NCBI GenBank assembly: GCA_947652115.1
Contig: OX393569.1
Location: 5,241,161-5,305,160 of the forward strand
Direction of reading: 5' to 3'
Length of the DNA stretch: 64,000 bases
Origin: Blastomussa wellsi
Lineage: Eukaryota > Cnidaria > Anthozoa > Scleractinia > Plerogyridae
The notes below the pieces were generated by a model. It was not told where the DNA came from and searched no databases. It was given only the letters and a program-made list of their open reading frames with translations. Both the position numbers and the translations under genes were made by a program. Position 1 is the first letter of the stretch. Each line of letters opens with the position of its first letter. Below are positions 12,301 to 24,300 of this stretch, piece by piece.

Positions 12301-15300
12301 TTCAGCTGTTCCTGTCTCATCTTCTAAGACACAATCCTCTTTGACGAGTGTGATCTTTTGCGTGGATTTCACTTCAACCGGCTTAGGTTGCTCACTGCCC
12401 AATGAAATCGTTGCTGTGACGTTGACCTTCTGGTTTATCTTTAGAGTTGGTACCTGTTCCAGAGTGATCGTAGTAGCAGGTTGCACTGAAGAGGAGGATG
12501 ACTCAGATGCAGCAATGTCTGGAGAATAATCAAAGTCAATGTCGAACGCTGGTGCAGACCTTACAATTGATTGTTGGTTGAAGATAATGTCCTTGTTGGA
12601 ATCATTGTTCTTAGTATTTGACAGCAGCACAGGGGTTTTTGATTTGTTATGTTCATTGAAGGTTGAGTGGCTTGGGATATTAAATCCAACTACTCGCTGT
12701 ACTTTGGAAGGACTTGTTTGCAGTTGAAACTCAAACCAATCTGTTTTCTTTGAGCATTTTACAGGGCTTAAATTATGTATAAAGCCACGGAGTGATTCTA
12801 AGGAAAAAATCAAAAGATACATGTTAAATAGGCAACAAATCACTGTAGTGTCTGTGTTTAGTAGCTATTCACCAGTTTGCTTGCATTCTGATCTACTGTT
12901 CTTTCTCCCCCCCCCCCCCCCCTATAATCATAATACTTACCTGAGTTAAGGTCTGGCTTACGCTTTGACATTCTTTCCAGAAAGAATCTGTAACAAAAAA
13001 TGAAAATTCTTAATAAAGGTTATGTACATTGTAGCAGTTTTCCACTCAATTTATGCCATTATTTCAAGTTAAAATCTGTAACCTTTACATTATCTTTAAT
13101 CAAGGCTCACGTCTGGTTAATGAAACTCTAATTGTTAAAAGTGGTTTTATCTGGTTTGGATGTTTAATATATTTAGGGCAATAGGATTCTACAATAAACT
13201 GTGCAAAGTATCTTGGGCTAAACCATCTAGCCGCTCTTCTTCTTTAAGTCTGTAATTTAAATTGCACATCTTTTTGGGTGCTTGCAGTCTATCCAGGGTC
13301 ATGGGTTCTACCATTAGGTCTTCAAGTTTCTTAACTCTACTTAGTGCAACATATGTCATTCCTGAAGATTTTTCTGAAGGACCAAGATCAACCCAGGCTT
13401 TCTTTAGCGTTAAACCTTGACTCTTGTGTATAGTGATTGCCCATGCTAACTTAAGGGGTAATTGCTGTCTTTCACATTTTTGACCTAGGTTTTGAGAAAC
13501 CTGTGTTATTGGACAAATTGGAACACATCTTGGAAATCTAGCAGAAAGAGTAGGGCCATTATAATCGTCGTCAAACTGTACAAGAACGCAAATTGGTAGC
13601 GTCGGGGGAGTCTGGTCATGTGGATAAACAAAATCTAATACTGTCCCTAGGGCTCCATTACAAAGTCCAACTTCAGTCCAGATGTTCATAGTGAGCATTA
13701 CTCTCGCTCCTTTTGCTAAGTAAATCACAGGCTCTAGGCCTCCCATTTCATCTGAGCTAAGGTTCTGAGCACCACCAGAGTGACGAGCTTTTATAGTTGC
13801 TATTGGTTGATTAAGAGCTTTTAACTTGGCTATGTTTATCTCTGCAACACTAGACTTGAGATAGGATAGTCTTATTGATGACATTTCAAATTCCTGGATA
13901 TTTGATACATGGTCTGGAGTTCTTGACAGTAATGTATGCCAATCAGCTGGTGTGGATTCACCATTACGTGCTCTGAGAAGAAGATCCCTAAAAAGGTGCT
14001 GCTCACTACTGTTACCATCAACTCTGTGGTTAACTGTCAATGCAACTACTTTTTTAAACTGTTGATACATGAGATGACCCTGAATCTGCTTATCTGTTTT
14101 GGGCATTGAATGGTAAAGTGGTTTATCACCAACAGGAGGTAACTGTGCTATATCACCCACAACAATAACCGAAAGACCACCAAAACTCTGATTTGCCAGG
14201 CCTGTAGCTTGTCGGCATCTAGAATCTATCCAGCCAAGCAAACTCTGACCAACCAAAGAGTATTCATCTATTATCAAATACCGAAGATTTTCTACATTAC
14301 TTTGAAGCTGTTGTAGTGCTATTCCTTTTAGTTCAGTGAGTCTTTTTGAGCCAATTGGCAATTTGAGAAATGAATGCAAAGTTACACCATTCACATTAAA
14401 AGATGCTTTTCCAGTGTACGCTAGCACCTTGCATTGTGTTTGGAGTACATTTCTAATGGCGTCAATGAGATAGCTTTTCCCTGACCCTGCAATACCTTTA
14501 ATTAGGAGAAGTATAGGTTCTTTGTCACTACTGTTAAAGTGATCACAAACTACGTTGTATGCCAATTTTTGGTTTGTACTAAAGCTTGAAATATCTACTA
14601 TCCTTGTTGGCATTTGCCACGGAGGATTATTCATAGATTTTTGATTCGCTAACCAAGATACTACAGAATTTAGTTGCTCTTCATCAAAGTATTCAGTAAC
14701 ATTGTGCCAATATCCCTCAGGAGCTAAGACAGAACTTTGTGCATCATTAGTAATGTTTTGAATATTCAACTCAGACATTAACATCCATTCTTCCTTTTCC
14801 TCTTCTTCATCATTTTCTGTTGTAAAATTGTCAGTTTCTAGCTTAATAGATGCCTTTAAGGCTTGTAACTTGATTTCCCAGTCTGGAACTACAGCCTTTC
14901 CATTGTTACTACAGAGAAAATTCATCCAACATGTTTTGAATGTTTCATTACACTGTTCAGCATTATTCCAGGCATCATCTGGTGTATGCTCCCAAGGTTT
15001 ATACTTAAGTAGTTGATATTTACAAAAAAGCCCATAATGCTGATTTTGAGGATTTGATGAATAGTTTGGATATGTTTTAACAATTACTGGTCGTTTTCTT
15101 TTCTCTAGTTTTGAACCTTTATTAATATATGTAGATGTAAACTGTACAAAGTTGCATTCTAGTATACTTGGAAATGTTTTCATGTATTTCCTTCGCTCAG
15201 CATATATATCGAGCATGGATGGGGCAGTACAATATTCCTTATGTCTTACAATTTGAATTCTTCTTGAGCCATCTAGAGATGCATTTATTACTTCATAAGT

Positions 15301-18300
15301 AGCACTTACACACTTAAGAGAGAGTAAATGATGCATGACCTCTTGAATTGAATAGTCCCTTTGCCCTACAGATTTGATCATTATCTGCTTAAATGTGTTA
15401 TGAATGTCACTTGTGTCTGAAAGCTTCTGAACAATAGTGGTGAATGCATTATTAACAACGGAAGATGCTTTTTCCCCTTTGGATGTGTACTTAACAAGAT
15501 ATTCTAAACATGCCTGGTAATCCACAATAATTTGGATATCACAATTTGCCCTCCATCCTTGAAGCTGCAATGCTTGATGACGATTTAATCTTGAGTCATT
15601 TCGTTTAGTAACAATAACTGCTTTATACTTTGGTTGACCTGATTTTGTATGGACAGGTTCAAAATCTATCCTTGTTTTTTTACAGTTATCAAATGGAAAA
15701 TTAAACCTGCAGCATAATTCACAACCGTCTTTTTCCCTAAGGCAATACTTGGTACTACACAACGTATGCCTTTGAACCGAATTCAATAGATTCACATAGT
15801 CATCTTCCATTTTCTCTTCTTTTAAGGAAAGATATGGTGTTTGACATGGATGAGAATTTGGCTTGGACCAACCTTGATCTGGAGAACAAGGATTCCATGT
15901 TGTTAATAAAAAATTGACATATTGGCAAACAGTTGCCTCAGCATTTTCCCCCCTTTTTTCCTTATTTTTCAGTTCTTGTAGTTCTTCATTTGATATATTT
16001 GCTTGGTGTTCTTTGATATATTTTGATGCCAAAAAACCCTGCAGTGCAACTGCTGTAAGTTCACAAAGCCCTGGATCATTCTGCAATTTTGCAACTCCGT
16101 GACAATGAATCGATCCCCTCTGAACAGCATATTCATATCGGTACCAATACCAAGATGCGTGTAATGATTTATTCAGCCAAAACTTCACAAACCGATCAGT
16201 TCGCTCAGTGAAAAACCAGTCAATGAGATGTGGATTGTCAATAACATGTTTCTGTCTCAATTTTGGTGTGATATCTCCACAGTGGTCATTACTTAGAAGA
16301 TTATGAAATTCTGGCCAATGGTACTCTGCACAAGACAAGGTAAAAAAAATTGTAGGAGGTCCTACTTGAGCAATGGTAGCCCTTAAATCCTCTTTTGCTT
16401 TGTGCCAATAGCTATTGCTACCAGTTATATTTTTAGCATAATGCATAAGTTTAGACATTAAAGGTGAATGATTATTTGACTGAAGCATCTGTTTAAGTTG
16501 TTCCACAGTTAGTTTTGCATCGCTAGGGTTTTGTTTCAAAAAAATACTCCCTTGATTAAGAAGTCTATGCCTCTGAATCATATTAAAAGCCCAATATGCA
16601 AATCGTGGATGGCTTGCAAACCTGTAAGTCCACTCATCATTAGAATATTCAGCAAATTTAATTAGATGCTTTATTTTCTCTCCTAAAGTTGCAGCCCGCT
16701 TTATAGCAGTGTTTGTAGGGTCTCCTTTAGCATCAGGAAATAGGGTGGGAAATGCCATTGTTGCTAGAAATTCGATCTTAAATTCATTCAGAGGGCTTGC
16801 GTCTCTGTGTGGCCAGTTTAATTTATGCTTTTGCAATAACTGATCTGTAATAAGTTGCTTTTGAGGCTTTAAGGTTGCTGGATTAAGGATTGTGCTGCTT
16901 AATTCTGTCTCTTCATTGAATGGTATTTCATTGACATCAAGTGGACCTCTGTCTGGATCCATTTCCTTATCTTTAGTATTCTCAATACAATCAATCTGAT
17001 GCAGTTCACTTGGGATGCCTTCAGATGGCAAGGAAGACAAGCAGTCATAATCTATAGTAATATTTTTGTATACAGGGTTATACTGGACTAACCAGTGTAG
17101 AGCACAGCTCACTTTTTCCCGCCTTACTGTAAGATCTTTATAAGTATTATCTTTGCCTTTGACTGACACAACTATCACAGGCAGCTCCCTCGGATACCTT
17201 GGCAATGAGTTAGCTAGCTCTTGAATATCTTGGGAAAAATTAATACAGTGGCCTTTGTATGCCTTTTGCCCCCCTGGTTTTGTATAAACAGATATTACTG
17301 GAAATACACGTGCTATAAGCATTTCTTCTAATTGCGTGAGTCCCTGCAGTTCTTTTGGTGCTTGTGAAGGTATCATATTATTGTCAACTGAAAACTTTTT
17401 TGTTGCATTCTTGTCACGCAAACACCTAGAGCACACATATGTAGATTCATCTTTACATTTTTCTGACAATGGCCATGCTTCATGGCAGATGTTGCATTTA
17501 TAGATTTTGAATTTCAAAGAATTATGGAAATCTCGCATGTTTTTTTTAGCCCATTCCTGTAAATGAATTGGTCCATTTGTTTGACTATCAAACAAAGACA
17601 AATATTTTTCCTTCTCCACAACACATTTAAATACATTTTGATCTGCTTGCATTTTAAAATGACTGTTAACACTTTTTGCATGATCTTCCATGATGTCTGT
17701 ATTTTGTTTTTCTTCTCTAGTAAGTTTTGCTTGCATTTTAAAATCACCATGAACACTTTTTGCATGATCTCCTTTCGTGGCTGTATTTTGTTCTTCTTCT
17801 CTTGAAATTGTTTTGCTACCAGTTGCAACGTCTTTCTTTCTGTTGTTGTATTCCTTCATGTATATATTTTGCTTTCGTCGTGTAGTAAGTTTCTCACTCT
17901 GAAATTCATTGTTTTTCTTTCTCCTTCTGTACTCTTTCATGTAAGCATTTTTCTTCTGTTTTAGGCCAAGTTGTTTTTCACTTTTTTCATGATTTTCCTT
18001 CATGTTTGTATTTTGTTTTTCTTCCGTTGCAAATTTTTTGGTATCAGTTTCAATGTTTTTCTTTCTCCTGTTGTATTCCCTCATGTATATATTTTGCTTT
18101 CCTTGTCTAGCAAGCGTCTCACCTTGAGATTCATTATTTTTCTTTCTCCTTCTGTACTCTTTCATGTAAGCATTTTGCTTTTGTTTTTTGGCAAGTTGTT
18201 CTTCTGCAGTTTCATTACTTTTTCTTTTCTTTCGATATTCTTTCATGTATGCATTTTGTTTTGCTTGTGCAATGTGTTTGTTTGATGGCACTGTTAAAGT

Positions 18301-21300
18301 ATCATTAATGAGTACTTTTGGCACTGAATGTCCTGTGAGGTATTCTTGGGTGTACTCAGATTGGTTCACAGCTGCATGTGCATTACCGGTATCAATGAAT
18401 GGAATGGCAGACTTTTCATAGACAGCAAAATACCAGCCATTGGCATGGGTAATCAAGAGGTTTTGAAAAGTGGAATATTGCTGAATTGATCTGCAGATAT
18501 CATCAAAATACAACCAATGTGTTCCTTTATTTATAGCGATAGTAAAATGTTGACTTGCACAACGCACAACAGCTTTCAGTGAATAATAATTTTCTAAAAC
18601 GTCCATAGTTAAAGGAAATGTAATTTGATCAATACAATTGGATGACAATTCAATAGTTAAAAATGTGGGAAGTGTTACAAAATGTTGCAATGCAGAAACA
18701 TCACCACTGTGTTTTTGGCAAGATTCACAATAAAGAGCCCTACTGTGAGGAAGAACAGCTTCTGAAACATGATTTGCAAATTGCGTGGAAATGATATTTG
18801 GGCAGGTAATGTAAAGAAGAAATATACCTGTCTTATATATGACTTGGTTGCCACATGATGCACAACGTGACTGATTGCATTGCTGAACAACAAACAATGA
18901 CTTGAGGTCCTCACTTAACTCTCCGACAGTATTCAATGTAAATATGTCACTGAAAACAGCATTGGCAGTCATTGCAGAAAATGATGAACAATGATCTCTG
19001 AGCCATAACCACACAGGTTCTCGCACAATGTCAATAGCCCCAAGGTTTTCTCTTTGATTACATGACTCATAGATAACGTCAAAAAACTCATTTCGTGTAG
19101 TGCTATGAAGATGATTACAAAAAACACCATAACACAGCTCGAGAAAACAATCAACTGCACAGGAAAATTTACCTGCATTGTTTAAACAGTAATTACTGAA
19201 GTGATCTCTGCCACATGAATAGCTATTTTCCTCAAACATTTTTGCAGCTTCCAAGTTATTTATGTTTCCATTTAATATGTGTGCTTCTTTATTAGAAATT
19301 GCAAAGGGATTAAAACTGCCATTAGAAGGATAAGGTATACGTCTAGACAAATATCTTCCTCGGAATCTGAAAATGGTTACATTTTGATATCCACGTGGAA
19401 AATTGAAATTAGTCTCACCACTATGGCCCTGATAATGACTTACGACTAATAACATACACAATAGACGAAGCATCATAACTTCTCGTGAGCTGTTACTTCA
19501 GTGCACGCGCTTCAGCAAGTGGACTTTGGACCTGAGCAGTTGTGATTTCAGCCGAAGCTAAGCTCCCTACAATTTTGGAATAAAAAGACTATCCAAACTG
19601 ATTTGCTAAGCTCCCACAAGCTTGACTGATAGTGGCTTCTCGGCAAACAGAGCTTAGACTGTTTTTCACTTTCGGACACGCTAATGGATAAGCAGAAAAA
19701 AGCGCACAACTAACAGCGACACGCCATGTGACTCGTGTCTCGTTGGTCGTAATTTTGAGCACACTAGCTCGATAAAAAGAGGCTTTATACGCCCTCTGAT
19801 TGAGTTTATAGTGAATATATTCAAGTGGTTTTGTTTTTTGTTACTTAAATGGCACGCTGGCCGATCTGGTCAAGACAATTGACTGTTTTGGCAAGCTCGC
19901 CGTGACTGTGACACTGTCACTCACCGTTTTCGAGCTGATCTCGATAACTGCCTCGCTGGGCGATTTTAGCCTCGCTGGGCGATTTTTCAGTCTGCTAGTT
20001 GCTAGATTTGCGACACCGGATCCAAAAAACACTTAATTAAAATGCACGCAAGAAGACAACGCTCACGAGTGAATAAAATCAATATTTCCACTCACCTTTT
20101 CCTGCCTCACCTCACCAAGCCGCACCTCGCAAGTCGCACGATGCCCAACACGAACAGGAGATGCCGGAATACACCAGAAAATGCCCACGAGGTTAATGTC
20201 GATCATGATCGTCCTGATGTGATTGGTTTAGATAAAAAAAATACCACGATGCCATTGGCTAGCTCTAAAACAATGACCGATGATGTCACTCTTACATTAC
20301 CTTATGCTTACATTTTGATTCGAGATTTTTTCTCCCTGTAACAAAACTAACTCGCGCGTCGGGTTTATAATGCTGCCGCCTCGTCACCCTCGCGTCCTCG
20401 CGAGGGTGACTCGTTGGCAATTTCACTAGAAAGGAAAGACTCGAAGAAATTTTGCAGGTACAATGGTCAGAAAAGCCGGCTGAGCTTGTTTGTGAACTGG
20501 CTTTGTAATTTCTTAACTACATCCCTGTGGGATGCTAGTTCATCACAGGTTACTCCCGAAATTCGGCTATCGTGTTACCCAACAATTCCTATTTATACTC
20601 CTGGGCAGAAAGAGGCACTGTTAGAGTAAAGTGTCAGCGCGGGTGGCCTAATGGTTAGTGCGCTAATGGTTAGTGCCTGGACTCCGTATCGGGCGATCCG
20701 GGTTCGAGGCCCGGCCAGGGCACTGCATTGCGTTCTTGGGCAAGACACTTTACTCTCACAGTGCATCTCTCCACCCAGGTGTATAAATGAGTACCGGCAA
20801 AATACTGCTGGGGGGGGGGGGGTAACCCTGCGATGGACTAGCATCCCATCCAGGAGGGAGTGGAAATACTCCTAGTAGCTTCATGCTAAGGAGATCGGGA
20901 TAAGCTCTGGCGGTGTGGGCCACTGGGCTCGACGCAGATTTTGCCTTGTTGCCCAAGAACACAATATGACTCAGACGAGGTGAGAACCTGGACTATTTGA
21001 TCTGGACTCCAGCACACTAACTATAAAGCTACTGATTTCCTTTGAACACTAAAAGGGGAGTTTTATTTGTACCAAGAGACCTTTTTACCAATATGGTGGC
21101 CATTTTGATTTCTATTGGTTTAAAAGACATTATGGGATGCCCAGGGGCATCCCATAATACATGTAGCTACTTGAAACAATAGAATTCAAAATGGCCACCG
21201 TATCAGTAAAATGGTCTATTATAATAACAATAGTAGTGTGAAGATGATACGCGAGACAGCTATTATTCACCAACTGACCTTTGGAGGGTAGTGTAAGTTC

Positions 21301-24300
21301 AGCATGTTGTACAATTTGAAATTCACAAATCCTATCATAGTTGTGTAGAACTCAACAAATGTAAGCATCACTCTAAAGTCGACATCAGAAGGTGGCTGTA
21401 AGAAAAAGACTTTGGAATTACAGCTAAATCTGTATCTTGAACTCTCGGTGACTCCAATCTTCTTCAATCTACCGTATGGAAAAAGCTGGATGCTGGTAAT
21501 GAACCTATAATTCTTTGCACATGACAATATTAAAAACCCTTATAACAATGCAAAGAAAATGCTAATATAAAATTTTAAACTCAGCAAGATTAATCTTCTT
21601 AGAACAAGAAAGAATTTCATTAAATCATAGCTTTCTATATGCGCTGTGGGCTGTGTTGGGTTCCCAAGGTATTGTGGAAAAATGTATTTAGACACAATAT
21701 TTTTCCATACGGTGGATTCCCCTTCAAGTCATTTGCTTACTACGTAATTTTACCCCAGATAACTAAATCCCCTATACTGTAACCTTTTGAACATTGGAGG
21801 GGGGGGGGGGGGGGAGGTTGGGCAATTACAAAAAAAATTCCTGCACAAGAAAAAGCGCCAAAACCTTATTGTGTAAAGGACAAGCACTTTCTAGTTTCTA
21901 CTGTCCAGGTTGCATGATGATGTTACAAAAAATCTTGCACAAGCTCACAGTCCAAAAAAAATTCTTGCCCAGAAAAATTGCCCAACTCCCTCCCTCAAAA
22001 ATAAAATGGTCCATCCCTAAATGTTTTGATTTAAAGTTAAAGTTTGTATTTAAATCTCTGATCCACAATGGCCAGGTTCCTGATGAAAGTAAAGCACACA
22101 TGTCAAGTCAAAACAAGACACAAGCAAGCAGTTACAATCATTATGATAATATAAATAGCCCACTTCAGAAAATACCATAATACTCTTTGTGTGTCCCCAA
22201 AATTTTGCATAAGCATTGTTTATGTTTTCTCTTGGGACCATTGTAAGTCCCATGAGAAACTGGAAACAATGCTTATACAAAATTTTGGGGACAAACAAAG
22301 AGTATTATGGTATTTCTGAAGTGGCCTATTATGATAGTTACCTCTTGACAAAACTGGTATGGTACAATCCATGTCACAGGCTGGTCTTGGATTTCAGCTT
22401 GAAAATAAACTCCTTTTATTGAAAGGAAAACCTAGCCACAAAGAAAATTACTGTCAACAAACATGCCAATTTTGATATTTTAAAATTCAGCCTAAAACAA
22501 TAGACCTCAGCACGAGGCTCTGGGGTGATGTCTCGCAATGATGTCTGTTGTTTTAGGCTGAATATTAAAATATCAAAATTGGTCTATTGTGGCAAAAAGA
22601 TCATTATTAATAAATTAATTTTGATTATCAAAGCGACAAGAATATTTCAAAATAATTTACAGAACAGTACACTATATAATTGCAAACAAGTAAAGTTTTT
22701 TTTTCTTTAAATTAGTTTTAAACAACTTTTTGACAGCTTCTGTTTGACCCCATTTCAAACAGCTAATCAAAATGCAGTAACTTGCTGTCCATTCACAGGT
22801 AGAGATTTAAATTCCCACGAGATGATGGAATGGTGAATATGACAAATAACATACATGATCCAAAGGCTGAATCCAATGCTTTGATAGGCTGGTTCAAATA
22901 GAAGCCAGAAAAAAAGTGGTCAAAAAGACATCAAAATTCCATCCAAAACTTTCTCACATGACAACACAATGGCACATTGCACTGTAGTTAAAAACAATCT
23001 ACCTTTCTCAGTGACTTTGAAGCAATGATGTAGTGTTGAAATTCAACTGCAAGAAAACACAGATGAAGGAAATTACACAGTCACAAGGATATATAATGCT
23101 GTTTATTAAGAATGTCCATTGCAACTGAAGGTCTGGTTCCCAGGAATGCCACAAAGGCTCACACTTCAACCCAAAACCCTGATGAAACTGTCCTCAATGG
23201 TACAGCAAAGCCCATAACCCAGCCACAGGCAATTCATAAGTCAATAAATATGTTGCCAGCCTCATACACAGATGTTAAAATTTATGGCTCTCATTATGCA
23301 CTCTTCTCTGATAAACAACATTTTGGGGTGGGGTTGAATAACACGATGGCTGCGTAGGAAGCGTCTACAGTCAGTTACCAGATACTGTGTGTAATTTTAT
23401 AAGCAGCAAATGAATGTTATCTCTTAACTTTCCGGATCCATTAAATAGACAGACATACCTGATAATCTTTTACACTGTTTTACAACATCAGCCTGTGGAA
23501 AATTCAAAGCTAATTAACAAAATTAGTGTTTACCAGAAAACACAAAAACATCTGGGCCGGGGATTCTATGAATCAAAATAAACAAGTAGCCAAGAAACTA
23601 AAAAAAATATAACCTGTATTTTATCAGTTTGTGGCATTGTTGAAAATAAGACCAGCATGGAAAGAGCATCGTCCAAGTCTCTCACAGCATCGATGAAAGT
23701 TGGGTACCTGAAAATTAGCCAGTACAAATTATCAAACATTGACAAAGAGCACCACACCGGCTGAAATAACAGGGAAATGGACAAAACACAGTTATTGTAC
23801 TAGTCGTACATAAAGCTGTCATATTCTCTCACATGTTGAGAGATCAACACCAAAACTATCGGTAGTAATAATATTACCTACAATCAGGGTCTCATGTCTG
23901 GTTCACACTAGTGACATACGGTAATGCCACAATGGCAAGGTCATGCAAATGCAAAAAAGACCTCACATTCATTTGATGTTTTATGTCACCAGTGTGAACA
24001 ACACAAGCATAACACCATAAGGTACAGTACAGTGTAAACTTCATTTATCCACATATCGCAGATGAGACAAGGCTCAATTAAGTGCAAGTGTGAGATTAAG
24101 AAAGTCAAAAATGGAATATAATTTGATAAAAATATAAGAGCAAAAAACTATAATATACAATTATACAACTAGGAAACACAGTATAAAATTCGGTTACAAA
24201 TAATACAGTCACAGTCCTTAGAGTTAAAGTCACAGTCCTGTGAGGATGTTAATGAGAGGCATTTTAAGTTGTTTTTAAATGCATTAACTAAAGGGACTCT

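Larger units (their letters stand above)
11230..19500 (-). mobile_element. Autonomous Helitron-like element inside PES1 intron (ends not resolved)
   Basis: Comprises the Rep-helicase protein at 13189-19476 and the RPA1-like gene at 11731-12971, on the same strand with a 217-bp gap. Together they form a typical animal Helitron gene set. The exact 5' TC and 3' CTRR ends could not be assigned, so the limits are approximate. Positions 11230-11690 hold a degenerate ~110-bp tandem-like repeat of aatgtctttaagaactgaac type, which may be 3' subterminal sequence. Both reading frames are uninterrupted, suggesting recent activity. Confidence 0.8.

Noticed and set aside
11795..12727. Several short plus-strand open frames
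   Set aside because: They are antisense shadows of the RPA1-like gene.
17563..18421. Plus-strand hydrophobic open frames (FFF/LFF-rich)
   Set aside because: Antisense of the lysine- and arginine-rich [10 protein letters not shown] repeat region of the Helitron protein; not genes.
20642..20740. Possible tRNA gene
   Set aside because: Has A- and B-box-like sequence, but it carries a duplicated A box, is joined to a SINE body and recurs in many copies, so it is a tRNA-derived SINE head.
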